Of a stretch of DNA of 64,000 nt, positions 1-9,931 are shown piece after piece. The stretch comes from Micromonospora sp. C31 (GTDB lineage: Bacteria > Actinomycetota > Actinomycetes > Mycobacteriales > Micromonosporaceae). Location of the stretch: NCBI RefSeq assembly GCF_018070575.1, contig NZ_JAGPXN010000005.1, positions 124,001 through 188,000 on the forward strand, written 5' to 3'. The translations under genes and the position numbers were made by a program. Numbering within the stretch: position 1 is the stretch's first letter; each line of letters starts with the position of its first letter. The notes beneath the pieces were generated by a model that saw nothing but the letters and a program-made list of their open reading frames with translations, did no database searches and was not told the DNA's origin.

Positions 1-83
1 AGGCCGACGTCCCCGGCGACCAGACGCGGGGCGCCGTGGCGGACCGGGTCCAGCGCGAGAACCTCACGGACGGTAGGGAACAC
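1..83 (-). CDS. PucR-type transcriptional regulator, N-terminal fragment (cut by window edge)
   Basis: Only about 27 residues lie in the window. Reading from GTG at 83 they give VFPTVREVLALDP followed by RLVAGDVGL. This matches the opening of the PucR N-terminal domain, which usually reads TVxELLxLPxL...VLAGxxGL. An in-frame GTG at 92 is an alternative start. I prefer 83 because TAGCGT (96-91 on the minus strand) lies 7 nt upstream, the spacing of a leaderless transcript. The C-terminal HTH is outside the window. The family assignment is inference from a short stretch. Confidence 0.5.
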   Translation of the reverse strand, partial: MFPTVREVLALDPVRHGAPRLVAGDVG

Positions 84-106
84 GGGCGACACGCTACCGT
101 CCGTGA
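64..106. repeat. Inverted repeat spanning the start of the PucR-like gene
   Basis: Two perfect 13-bp arms, TCACGGACGGTAG at 64-76 and its complement at 94-106, are separated by 17 bp. They flank the apparent -10 box and start codon of the PucR-like gene. The position suits an operator for autoregulation. A transcribed hairpin is also possible. Confidence 0.5.
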
Positions 107-133
107 CGTCGATTCCGCACGGCCCAGGCTTGC

Positions 134-1672
<1,539 letters not shown>

Positions 1673-1676
1673 TCAG

Positions 1677-1976
1677 TCACCCACAGCTCTCTATCTGCTG
1701 TGTCGCCTCGTTGAAGTACACGATGGTGTAGTCGGGGCCGAGCTCCCGCTGGAGCAGCCTCCACAGTCGGCGACCCTCTTCGACGAACTGCGTCAGGGCG
1801 GCTTCTGACGGCCACTCGAAACCAGTCTCAGGAAGCCGGTCGTAGGTGTCTGCCCAGCTTTGCAGCTGCTCCTTGAGGCTCTGGGAGATGGGAAGGGATC
1901 CGGGTGAAAGCATGCCGCCGCCCCATCGCCCTTCGTCTGGGATGCCCCAGAGCGGAAACGCGGTGTAGTCGGTCAT
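1677..1976 (-). CDS. Hypothetical protein, 99 residues
   Basis: Starts MTDYTAFPLWGIPDEG and ends ATQQIESCG. It is a small soluble protein rich in Trp and Gln, with a predicted helical middle (LKEQLQSWADTYDRL...EEGRRLWRLLQRELG). I do not recognise a family. The ATG at 1976 is preferred to an upstream in-frame start at 2072 because the extra 32 residues are Arg/Lys-rich low complexity. No clear ribosome-binding site precedes it. It lies immediately upstream of argG on the same strand, but argG appears to have its own promoter. Confidence 0.6.
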   Translation of the reverse strand: MTDYTAFPLWGIPDEGRWGGGMLSPGSLPISQSLKEQLQSWADTYDRLPETGFEWPSEAALTQFVEEGRRLWRLLQRELGPDYTIVYFNEATQQIESCG

Positions 1977-2108
1977 GAGCTTGATCTGGCGAAACTCGCG
2001 CTGGCGGGGCCCCTTCGTCCGCTTCCGTGGAGTCACCAGCGGGAGCCTGGCTCGACCTGCCGCAAGCGGCACCGTGGCTCGTCGGCTCGCCGGGGCTTGG
2101 AGAACAAG

Positions 2109-2918
2109 TCAGGCCGGGTCGTCGCGGCCCAGCTCCCAACAGGCCACGGCGGTGGCAGCGGCGACGTTGAGCGAGTCGACGCCGCGGCGCATCGGGATCA
2201 CCACCCGCACGTCGCTGGCGTCCATCGCCGTGCGGGTCAGGCCGGCGCCCTCTGCGCCCATGAGCAACGCCGCGCGGGCCCGCTGCGCCGGGTCGAGCCG
2301 CTGGATCGGCACCGCGTCCGGCGCCGGGGTCATCGCCAGCACGGTGAAACCAGCCGTGCGGACGGCACCGAGCGCGTCCGGCCAGGGCTCCAGCTTCGCG
2401 TACGGGATGGCGAAGACCTCGCCCATGCTGACCCGGACGCTGCGCCGGTAGAGCGGGTCGGCGCACGTCGGCGAGAGCAGCACGGCGTCCACGCCGAGCG
2501 CGGCCACGGCCCGGAAGATGGCGCCCAGGTTCGTGTGGTTGTTGACGTCCTCGAGGATCACCACCCGCCGGGCTGCCGCCAGCACCTCGGCGGCGGCCGG
2601 CAACGGCTTGCGCCGGAACGACGCCAGCACGCCCCGGTGCACGTGGAAGCCGGTGGCCCGTTGCAGCACGTCCTGGGTGGCGGCGTAGACCGGCGCGTCG
2701 CCGGTGTCCAGGTCGGCGAGTTGGTCGACCCGCTTGGCGTCCACCAGGTAAGACCGGGCCGGATAGCCGGCCCGCAGCGCCCGGCGCAGCACCAGCTCGC
2801 CCTCGGCGATGAACAGGCCGTGCGGCGGCTCCCAGCGGGTGCGCAGCTCGACGTCGGTCAACGCCCGGTAGTCGGCGATCCGGTCGTCGTCGGGGTCGGT
2901 GACGGGGTGGATGGGCAC
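2109..2918 (-). CDS. SpoU/TrmH-family RNA 2'-O-methyltransferase
   Basis: Predicted SAM-dependent 2'-O-ribose methyltransferase of tRNA or rRNA. The 269-residue protein starts with GTG at 2918 (VPIHPVTDPDDD). An N-terminal substrate-binding part (LFIAEGELVLRRAL) is followed by the SPOUT trefoil-knot domain: VVILEDVNNHTNLGAIFR (motif 1, Asn/Arg), LLMGAEGAGL (motif 2) and IPMRRGVDSLNVAAATAVA (motif 3). These are the three SpoU signature motifs. The RNA target cannot be told from sequence. A long GC-rich stretch without genes lies upstream. Confidence 0.9.
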   Translation of the reverse strand: MPIHPVTDPDDDRIADYRALTDVELRTRWEPPHGLFIAEGELVLRRALRAGYPARSYLVDAKRVDQLADLDTGDAPVYAATQDVLQRATGFHVHRGVLASFRRKPLPAAAEVLAAARRVVILEDVNNHTNLGAIFRAVAALGVDAVLLSPTCADPLYRRSVRVSMGEVFAIPYAKLEPWPDALGAVRTAGFTVLAMTPAPDAVPIQRLDPAQRARAALLMGAEGAGLTRTAMDASDVRVVIPMRRGVDSLNVAAATAVACWELGRDDPA

Positions 2919-3517
2919 CCGCCGATTCTGCCGGACGCCCCGCCGGCCGCCCCGACCGCCCGACGCCCCGACCGGCCGACGCCCGGGGCGACCGACGCCC
3001 CGACCGACCGACGCCCCGACCGGCCGACGCCCGGGGCGACCGATGGCCGGGGCGACGGATGGCCGGTGCGACCGATGGTCGGTGCAGGCGCAGATCGGTT
3101 CGGCGCCCCTGGCCGCGAGGAACGGCCGTGCGGGCCGGCGGAGGCTCCGGGCGCGCGCTGTCGAGCTGCCCCCACGAATGGGGCACGGACGAGCGGACGG
3201 TGCGTTGCCACGACCGGAGCCCGCACGCCGGCTCCCGCCCGTCGGGCGGTCCCATGAGCGGGGCAGGTCGACAGGGCGCTCCAGGTACCTCCCGCCAAGG
3301 GCGGTGGTGCGCTGTGGCCGGCGGTTGGTGCTGGCGGCCGGCGGCGAGTACCTGCCCGATACCCGCACGTGGCCGTGCCTCGACCGCACCGGGCGGGGAT
3401 GGTCGGCTCGGCCTCGGCCTCGGCACGGCAAGGCCGTGCACCGTGCGACGCCGGCTGTCGTCGGCCGCCAGCCGCGGCGCACCCACCAGCCGTCAGCCAC
3501 GGCGCACCCACCGGCCG
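2919..3517. other. GC-rich, repeat-filled intergenic stretch with no convincing gene
   Basis: About 600 bp between the RNA methyltransferase and the penicillin-binding protein. All open frames here are Arg/Pro/Gly-rich low complexity and I see no recognisable protein. It contains minisatellite copies (see 2961-3043) and a shorter imperfect repeat of CAGCC(A/G)CGGCGCACCCACC around 3470-3525. Confidence 0.6.
2961..3043. repeat. Minisatellite: 35-bp perfect direct repeat, period 48
   Basis: The 35-bp segment at 2961-2995 recurs exactly at 3009-3043. Both copies are built from smaller GACGCCCCGACCGGC-type units, and degenerate copies continue to about 3080. This is expansion of simple GC-rich units and has no CRISPR spacing. 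Confidence 0.8.
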
Positions 3518-5785
3518 TCAGCCGCGCTCCAGCCAGCGCCGCAGGTCGGACAGGCGCTGATCGTCCGAGGGCGAGGGCCGGCGCTGCTCCGACGGGCGGC
3601 GCTCCTCCGACGGGCGGCGCTGCTCCGACGGGCGGCGCTCCTCCGACGGGCGGCGCTGCTCGACCGGCGGGCGCTCCACCGGGCGACGAGGGGCGCCGAC
3701 CAGCTCGCGGCTCGGGGCGGCGAAGGCCTTCTCCGGCTGCCCGGCGACGGCGGTGCCGATGACCCGGGCGACCGCGTCGATCACCCTCGCCTGCACCGCC
3801 GCGCCCACCGAGTCGGTCGGGTCGTCGGGGTTGGCGGCGATGCCGGCGACCGCGACCTGCGGGGTGAAGCCGACGAAGGTCTCGGTGGCGTTGCGCTCCG
3901 AACTGCCGGTCTTGCCGGCCACCGGCCGGCCGTCGAGGATCCGGTTCACGGAGGTGGCCGTGCCCCCGTTGCACTGCTTGATGGCGGACTGCTGACCGAC
4001 CGGGCAGCGGGCCGCGTCGGTGGCGGCCCGCGCCACGTCGGCGTCGAGCACCCGCCGGCAGGACGGATCGCCGACCGGCACCCGCTGGCCGTCCGGCGCG
4101 GTCACCGAGACCACCGGCAGCGGCGCGCAGTAGGTGCCCTCGGCGGCCACGGTGGCGTACGCGTTGGCCAGGTCGAGCGGGGTGGTGGCGGTCACGCCGA
4201 GGGTGAACGAGCCCCAGTCGGCGGCGTCGTTCTCGGCGAAGGTGGCGTCGGCGTCGGCCCGGAAGGCGATACCGAGGCGCTTCGCCATCTCGACCACCTT
4301 CTCCTGCCCGACCTGCTCGGCCAGCCACACGAAGTACGTGTTCACCGAGCGGCCGAAGCCGTCCCACATCATCCGGTAGCCGTCCATCCACTCCGGGTTG
4401 GCGTTGGCCGGGCACCACCGGCCGTCGCAGCTGCCCTCGCCCTCGGCGGCGTACCGGGTGGGCAGCCGGCTGGGCGCGTCGAAGCCGGTGGACAGCGGCT
4501 TGCCGGCCTCCAGCGCGGCGAGCATGGTGAAGAGCTTGAACGTCGAGCCGGCCTGGTAGCCGACCACGCTGTCGCCGCCGGAGATCAGCGGGTTGACGGT
4601 GTTGGGGCGGTTGGCCTGCCCGTCCGGGTTGGGCTCGAGGCTGTAGTGCCGGTTGACCGCCATCGCCAGCACCCGGCCGGTGCCCGGTTCGACGGCGGCG
4701 ATCGGCAGGGCGCGCTTGTTGTCGTACGAGTAGACGCTGGTGGCCTGCTTCTGCGCGGTGGCCTGGATCTTCGGGTCCAGCGAGGTCACCACGGTGTAGC
4801 CGCCGCGACGCAGGGCCTGCTCGCGCTCCTCGACGGTCGCGCCGAACTCCGGCTGCGCGAGCCACCACTGCCGCAGGTAGTCGCAGAAGAAGCCCCAGTC
4901 GTCGTGGCCCTCGGCCACGGCGGTGCAGCCGTTGGGCTGGGCCGTGGGGCGCAGCGTCAGCTTCTCGGCCCGGGCCCGCGCGGCCTCCTCGGCGCCGATC
5001 GCGCCGGTGGAGACCATCGAGTCGAGCACGTAGCCGCGCCGCTGGAGCGCCGCGTCCGCGTCGCCGTCGATCGGGCTGTAGGCCTCCGGCGACTGCACCA
5101 GGCCGGCGAGCAGGGCCGCCTCGCCGAGGGTCAGCTCCGCCGGGGACTTGGCGAAGTAGCGCTGGCTGGCCGCCGCGATGCCGTACGCCCCGGAGCCGAA
5201 GTACGCGATGTTCAGGTAGCGGTTGAGGATCTCGTCCTTGCTGAGGCGCTGCTCCAGCGCCGTGGCGTACCGGATCTCCTGGATCTTGCGCCCGACGGTC
5301 TGCTCGGTGGCCGCGGCGCGCTCCTCGGCGGTGCGGCCGGGGTCGGTCTTGAGCACGTTGCGGACGTACTGCATGGTCAGCGTGGAACCGCCCTGCTGGC
5401 CGCCGCCGGAGACGTTCGACACCACGGCCCGCAGCAGCCCGCGCAGGTCGGCGCCGCCGTGGTCGTAGAAGCGCCGGTCCTCGGCCGCCACGATCGCCTG
5501 CCCCATCACCGGAGCGATCTCGTCGAGCGGCACGTCGGTGCGGTTGACGTCGAAGAACGTCGTGATCAGCGTCCTGCCGTCGTTGGCGTAGAGGTAGGAC
5601 CGCTGCGGCGTGGCCGGGGTGCGCAGCGCCTCGGGCAGCGCGGCGTACGACCCGACCGCGGCCTTGGCGGCGACACCGAGCAGCAGGTTTCCCGGCAGCG
5701 CGGCCACCGCCAGGACGAGGCCGGCGAGCACGCCGGCGAGCAGCACGGTGAACAGCCGCGACAGCGGCGGGCGGGGTGGGGCCAT
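3518..5785 (-). CDS. Bifunctional (class A) penicillin-binding protein
   Basis: Polymerises and cross-links peptidoglycan at the outer face of the membrane. A single N-terminal membrane anchor (LFTVLLAGVLAGLVLAVAA) is followed by a glycosyltransferase 51 domain with EDRRFYDHGG, GGSTLTMQYVRN and EILNRYLNIAYFG. The transpeptidase domain has GSTFKLF (SxxK), SVNTYF (SxN) and AGKTGSSE (KTG). It ends in an unusual charged tail of RRPSE(E/Q) repeats encoded by an 18-bp minisatellite. The ATG at 5785 is chosen by similarity of length, although GTG at 5803 and TTG at 5815 (with GGGGGTGG upstream) are open alternatives. About 755 residues. Confidence 0.93.
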   Translation of the reverse strand: MAPPRPPLSRLFTVLLAGVLAGLVLAVAALPGNLLLGVAAKAAVGSYAALPEALRTPATPQRSYLYANDGRTLITTFFDVNRTDVPLDEIAPVMGQAIVAAEDRRFYDHGGADLRGLLRAVVSNVSGGGQQGGSTLTMQYVRNVLKTDPGRTAEERAAATEQTVGRKIQEIRYATALEQRLSKDEILNRYLNIAYFGSGAYGIAAASQRYFAKSPAELTLGEAALLAGLVQSPEAYSPIDGDADAALQRRGYVLDSMVSTGAIGAEEAARARAEKLTLRPTAQPNGCTAVAEGHDDWGFFCDYLRQWWLAQPEFGATVEEREQALRRGGYTVVTSLDPKIQATAQKQATSVYSYDNKRALPIAAVEPGTGRVLAMAVNRHYSLEPNPDGQANRPNTVNPLISGGDSVVGYQAGSTFKLFTMLAALEAGKPLSTGFDAPSRLPTRYAAEGEGSCDGRWCPANANPEWMDGYRMMWDGFGRSVNTYFVWLAEQVGQEKVVEMAKRLGIAFRADADATFAENDAADWGSFTLGVTATTPLDLANAYATVAAEGTYCAPLPVVSVTAPDGQRVPVGDPSCRRVLDADVARAATDAARCPVGQQSAIKQCNGGTATSVNRILDGRPVAGKTGSSERNATETFVGFTPQVAVAGIAANPDDPTDSVGAAVQARVIDAVARVIGTAVAGQPEKAFAAPSRELVGAPRRPVERPPVEQRRPSEERRPSEQRRPSEERRPSEQRRPSPSDDQRLSDLRRWLERG
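3578..3664. repeat. 18-bp tandem repeat inside the PBP C-terminal tail
   Basis: About five copies of GCGGCGCT(G/C)CTCCGACGG in tandem. Each encodes one RRPSE(E/Q) unit of the basic/acidic tail of the penicillin-binding protein. The alternating G/C keeps the reading frame intact. Confidence 0.85.
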
Positions 5786-5932
5786 GGTCCCCAGGATTGC
5801 CACGAAAACGGCCAATCGACCACCCCCGGAGGCCTGCTGTCAGCAACCTCACCGCCCGCTGCCAGCGGATTCCCATCCGGTTGCCCCGCCGGTACCGGTG
5901 GCCCCACCCGCCCCGGCGCCGGGGTTGGCGGG

Positions 5933-6730
5933 TCAGGTGGGCAGGGGGCCGTTCGGGCCGGGAGCGGCCGGGGCGGCGGTGGCGAGGCTGGCGCTGGCGG
6001 CGTCGCGGGCGATGTCGCGGGGCACCAGGCGGCCGGAGCGGTAGCCGATGCCGAGGCCGGAGATCAGCACGAAGATCGCGCCGAAGGTCTGCATCGAGCC
6101 GATCAGCGCGCCGCCGACCCCCAGCAGCGGGGCGGCGATCATCAGCATGGCGCCGTCGCCGATGCTGAACGTCCCCGACCGGGCCACCGACCAGCCGGTC
6201 AGCAGCCAGCCCAGGCTGTAGCAGGTGGCGCCGACGAGCACGAGCGTCCGGGCGGTGGTGCCGAAGACGGGGGTCTGCTCCGCCAGGCCCGCGAAGGGCA
6301 GCATGAGCACCGTGCCGGCGATCGACACCAGCAGGCCGGCGACGGCCGCCCGGCGGCTGCGGGTCGCCGCCAGCAGCCCGGTCAGCGCCAGCAGGGCGAG
6401 CAGCCCGAGCCACACCGCCGCCACCCAGCCCACCAGGTAGAGGGGCCGGCCGTCGGCGGGGTACGGGTCGTTGCCCACCCCGCCGTCGCTGCCCATCGCC
6501 ACGACGGCGTAGAGGATCGCGTACGCGGGGAGCAGCCACACCGCGCCACGGGCGAGCCGGCGCAGCGACCAGGCCCAGGTGGCGTTCGTGGCCGGCCCGG
6601 CCGCCGTCGGCTCGACGAAGGGCAGCACGCCGAACCCCCCACCGGTACGCCGGCTGCCGAGTGGCCCGGCGGGATCGTGCGCGCCGGGCACCGGGGCCGA
6701 GGAGCGTACCCGCTTCGCCGGATCCTTCAT
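5933..6730 (-). CDS. Polytopic membrane protein of unknown function
   Basis: 265 residues. A hydrophilic N-terminal stretch of about 55 residues (MKDPAKRVRSSAPVPG...) is followed by roughly six hydrophobic segments, for example LLPAYAILYAVVA, LYLVGWVAAVWLGLLALLALTGLLA and MLMIAAPLLGVGGALIG, then a short Ala/Pro tail. I recognise no catalytic motif. The ATG at 6730 is supported by GAGGTGA 5 nt upstream. It lies about 150 bp upstream of the penicillin-binding protein on the same strand, so the two may be co-expressed. Confidence 0.75.
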   Translation of the reverse strand: MKDPAKRVRSSAPVPGAHDPAGPLGSRRTGGGFGVLPFVEPTAAGPATNATWAWSLRRLARGAVWLLPAYAILYAVVAMGSDGGVGNDPYPADGRPLYLVGWVAAVWLGLLALLALTGLLAATRSRRAAVAGLLVSIAGTVLMLPFAGLAEQTPVFGTTARTLVLVGATCYSLGWLLTGWSVARSGTFSIGDGAMLMIAAPLLGVGGALIGSMQTFGAIFVLISGLGIGYRSGRLVPRDIARDAASASLATAAPAAPGPNGPLPT

Positions 6731-6878
6731 GCGTCACCTCGCTCGTCCGACGAGCGGTGCGGGACGCGCCGGGGCGCCCCGATGCCTGCTCACCGCCCGT
6801 CCTAGGACCGATGGTGGCAGGCGACGGAGCGCCCCATGAGTCTTTCTCGCATTTTCGCCGATCGGCGCCGGGGCCCGG

Positions 6879-7985
6879 TCAGCCCCGTTCGCGCTGGTTC
6901 GCCGGGTCGCGCAACAGGCTCGCCGGGGAGACCGGCTCCGGTGCCGGCAGCCCCTGCGGCTTGCCGCCGGAGGCCTGCGCCTCGGCGACGCGTACCTCGT
7001 CGTGGATCTGCTGCGCGGCGGCCGCCGCGGCCTGCGCGGCCTCGGCCGCCTCGCGCTCCACCTCGCTCGCGCTGCCGGCCGCCTCCGGCGCCGGCTCGTC
7101 GCCGACCATCCGGCTCAGCCCGCCGAGCGCGCCGCCCATGCCCTCCAGCGCCTTGGTCAGCTCCGCCGGCACGATCCAGACCTTGTTCGCGGTGCCGTTG
7201 GCGATCTGCGGCAGGGCCTGGAGGTATTGGTAGGCGAGCACCTTCTGGCTCGGGTTCGCCTGGTGGATCGCGTCGAACACCGTCCGGATCGCCTTCGCCT
7301 GACCCTCGGCCTGCAGGATCCGGGCCTGCCGGTCACCGTCGGCGCGCAGCACCGCGGACTGCTTCTCGCCCTCGGCCGTGAGGATCTGCGACTGCTTGTG
7401 CCCCTCGGCGGTGAGGATCGCCGCGCGCCGGTCCCGCTCGGCGCGCATCTGCTTCTCCATCGAGTCGCGGATGCTCGCCGGCGGCTCGATCGCCTTCAGT
7501 TCCACGCGGGTGACCTTGATGCCCCACCGGCCGGTGGTCTCGTCCAGCACGCCCGACAGGTGACGGTTGATCTGATCGCGGCTGGTCAGCGCCCGCTCCA
7601 GGTCCAGCGAGCCGATCACGTTACGCAGCGTGGTGACGGTGAGCTGCTCGATGGCCTGGAGGAAGTTCGAGATCTCATAGGTGGCCCGGACCGCGTCCAC
7701 CACCTTGAAGTAGAGGACCGTGTCGATCGAGACGACCAGGTTGTCGGAGGTGATCACCGGCTGCGGCGGGAAGCTGACCACCTGCTCACGCATGTCGACC
7801 TTGGTACGCACCGCGTCGACGAACGGGACCAGGACGTTCAGCCCCGGGTTGAGGGTGCGCTTGTACTTGCCGAGCCGCTCGACCACGTCCTGACGCTGCT
7901 GCGGCACGATCCGCACCGCCTTGGCCAGGGTGATCACCCCGATCAGCGCGATGGCGATCAGCAGGACCGGAATCACAAGTTCCAT
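6879..7985 (-). CDS. SPFH-domain (stomatin/prohibitin-like, QmcA-type) membrane protein
   Basis: Predicted membrane-scaffold protein of the band-7 family. An N-terminal membrane segment (VIPVLLIAIALIGVITLA) is followed by the SPFH domain (VRIVPQQRQDVVERLGKY, VDMREQVVSFPPQPVITSDN, GIKVTRVELKAIEPP). Then comes a coiled-coil region with repeated ILTAEGxKQS units and an Ala/Glu-rich C-terminus, 368 residues in all. AAGGTGAG precedes the ATG. The stop codon of the upstream NfeD gene is only 4 nt away, forming the common NfeD-SPFH operon associated with membrane microdomains and membrane-protein quality control. Confidence 0.93.
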   Translation of the reverse strand: MELVIPVLLIAIALIGVITLAKAVRIVPQQRQDVVERLGKYKRTLNPGLNVLVPFVDAVRTKVDMREQVVSFPPQPVITSDNLVVSIDTVLYFKVVDAVRATYEISNFLQAIEQLTVTTLRNVIGSLDLERALTSRDQINRHLSGVLDETTGRWGIKVTRVELKAIEPPASIRDSMEKQMRAERDRRAAILTAEGHKQSQILTAEGEKQSAVLRADGDRQARILQAEGQAKAIRTVFDAIHQANPSQKVLAYQYLQALPQIANGTANKVWIVPAELTKALEGMGGALGGLSRMVGDEPAPEAAGSASEVEREAAEAAQAAAAAAQQIHDEVRVAEAQASGGKPQGLPAPEPVSPASLLRDPANQRERG

Positions 7986-7989
7986 GTAC

Positions 7990-8463
7990 TCACCTTTTCG
8001 CTTCGGGTAGCTCCCCCGAAGGGGAAATGTCGTCCCGCCACACCAGGGCGGTGGCGCCCCGCACCTGGATCACCTGCACCCGTTCGCCCGGGGCGAAGTG
8101 CTGGCTCGCGTCGTAGGAGCGGGCCTGCCACAACTCACCATCGATCTTCACCATGCCCTGCCCGGCGTCGACCTGCTCCAGCACCAGCGCCGCGCTGCCC
8201 TCGATCGCCTCCACGCCGAAGGGCCGCTCGCCGCTCTCGAGCGCGGAGCGGCGGTGTCTGCGCAGCGTGGGGCGTACGCCCAGCACCGTCAGCGCCGACA
8301 CCGCGGCGAACACGATGGCCTGGACCTCGACCGGGGCGCCGAGCGCCGCCGCTCCCGCGGCGGCCAGGGCCCCGACCGCGAACATGATCAGAAACAGCGT
8401 CGTCGTGAAGATCTCGGCGACCGCCAGAACGACACCCAAAACGATCCACAGCACGGCGTCCAC
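7990..8463 (-). CDS. NfeD-family membrane protein
   Basis: 157 residues. It has two or three N-terminal membrane segments (VLWIVLGVVLAVAEIF, LFLIMFAVGALAAAGAAAL) and a C-terminal OB-fold (GSAALVLEQVDAGQGMVKIDGELWQARS...FAPGERVQVIQVRG...LVW), the short NfeD1b architecture. The GTG at 8463 (VDAVLW) begins the conserved region. It is the first gene of a two-gene operon with the SPFH protein downstream, its usual functional partner. The beta-lactamase-fold gene is divergent from it. Confidence 0.9.
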   Translation of the reverse strand: MDAVLWIVLGVVLAVAEIFTTTLFLIMFAVGALAAAGAAALGAPVEVQAIVFAAVSALTVLGVRPTLRRHRRSALESGERPFGVEAIEGSAALVLEQVDAGQGMVKIDGELWQARSYDASQHFAPGERVQVIQVRGATALVWRDDISPSGELPEAKR

Positions 8464-8574
8464 CCCCCGATCGTGACACGTCGAAGCACGTGGAGCCCAA
8501 CAACGAAGATCAGTAAGCTCGGCGGCACGCCAGCGGCCCGCCCGGCGAGGCCGGAAGACCACCGAGGAGAACCC

Positions 8575-9891
8575 GTGTCCCTGCTGCCCGAGACCGCCCG
8601 CCAGGTCGACGCCCTCGTCGCCGCAGCACAGTCCGCCGGCCGTACGCCGTCGCTGCTGATCGGTGTGGTGCGGAACGGCACGCTGACGCACCTCGCCACC
8701 GCCGGCGAGCACCCGCGCCCCGACGCCGACCTCCAGTACCGCCTCGGGTCGATCAGCAAGACCATGACGGCCACGCTGGTCATGCAGGAGCGCGACGCCG
8801 GCCGGCTGACCCTGGACGACCCGCTGGAGCGGCACCTGCCCGGCACCGGGGTGGGCAAGCTCACCCTGCGGCAGCTGCTCGGGCACGCCAGCGGCCTGCG
8901 CCGCGAGCCGGACGGGCAGTGGTGGGAGCGCGCCGAGGGCACGGACCTGGCCACCCTGCTGGCCGGGGTGCACGCCGACAAGGTCTCCTATCCCCCGCAC
9001 CGTTCCTACCACTACTCGAACCTGGCGTACGGGCTGCTCGGCGGGGTGCTCGAGCGGATCACCGGCACCGGCTGGGCCGAGCTGCTGCGCCAGCGCGTGC
9101 TGGAGCCGCTCGGCATGCGCCGCACCACGTACGCGGCGACCGAGCCGTTCGCCCGCGGCTACGTCGTGCACCCGTGGCACGACACGCTGCGGGAGGAGCC
9201 GCGTACCGACACCGGGGCGATGGCCCCGGCCGGGCAGCTCTGGTCGACCGCCGAGGACCTGGCCCGCTGGGCGGCCTTCCTGGCCGACCCGGCGCCGGAG
9301 GTGCTGGCGGCGGACACGCTGAGCGAGATGTGCGTCCCGGTGGCGATCAGCGACCTCGACTCGTGGACCGGCGGGCACGGCCTGGGGCTGGCGCTCTACC
9401 GGCAGGGCGAGCGGGTGTACGTCGGGCACGGCGGCTCGATGCCCGGCTACGTGGCCGCCCTGGCGGTGCACCGCCCGTCCCGCACGGGGGTGATCGGCTT
9501 CGCCAACTCGTACGGCTTCCGCACCGGCGGGATCGGCGCGCTCGGACTACGGGTCCTGACCACCGTGCTGGACGCCGAGCCGGCGTTCCCGCAGCCCTGG
9601 CGGCCTTCGGCCACTCCCCCGCCCGCCGAGGTCGACGAGGTGGCCGGGCGCTGGTGGTGGATGGGGGCGTCGCTCGACGTCACCTGGGAGGCGGCCAAGG
9701 GGGAGCTGGGTGTGTACGTGCGCGGCGAGCGGGTGAGCACGTTCACCCAGGAGGGGCCGGACCGCTGGCGGGGCCGCTCCGGCCCGGAGAACGGCGAGAT
9801 CCTGTCGGTGCTGCGCGACGAGGCGGGGCGGGCGGTGGCGCTCGACATCGCCACCTTCGTCTTCACCCGCACCCCCGACCAGGAGCCCTGA
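8575..9891 (+). CDS. Serine hydrolase of the beta-lactamase / class C PBP family
   Basis: 438 residues, cytoplasmic (no signal peptide). The active-site SxxK lies in LGSISKTMTA around residue 60 and the YxN motif in YHYSNLAYGLLGG. GHGGSMPG near residue 285 fits the third, HxG-type motif of the family. A C-terminal beta-rich domain (GRWWWMGASLDVTWEAAKGELGVYV) follows. Members are esterases, D-aminopeptidases or beta-lactam hydrolases; the substrate cannot be inferred. GAGGAG at 8564-8569 lies 5 nt before the GTG at 8575 and fixes the start. Confidence 0.9.
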   Translation: MSLLPETARQVDALVAAAQSAGRTPSLLIGVVRNGTLTHLATAGEHPRPDADLQYRLGSISKTMTATLVMQERDAGRLTLDDPLERHLPGTGVGKLTLRQLLGHASGLRREPDGQWWERAEGTDLATLLAGVHADKVSYPPHRSYHYSNLAYGLLGGVLERITGTGWAELLRQRVLEPLGMRRTTYAATEPFARGYVVHPWHDTLREEPRTDTGAMAPAGQLWSTAEDLARWAAFLADPAPEVLAADTLSEMCVPVAISDLDSWTGGHGLGLALYRQGERVYVGHGGSMPGYVAALAVHRPSRTGVIGFANSYGFRTGGIGALGLRVLTTVLDAEPAFPQPWRPSATPPPAEVDEVAGRWWWMGASLDVTWEAAKGELGVYVRGERVSTFTQEGPDRWRGRSGPENGEILSVLRDEAGRAVALDIATFVFTRTPDQEP

Positions 9892-9931
9892 CCGCCCGAG
9901 CCCGGCAGCAGCCGCCCCTGCGCGCCGGTGC

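Noticed and set aside
3059..6805. A 1248-codon plus-strand frame opposite the penicillin-binding and membrane protein genes
   Set aside because: No recognisable domain and shadow-type composition; the opposite strand carries complete PBP motifs.
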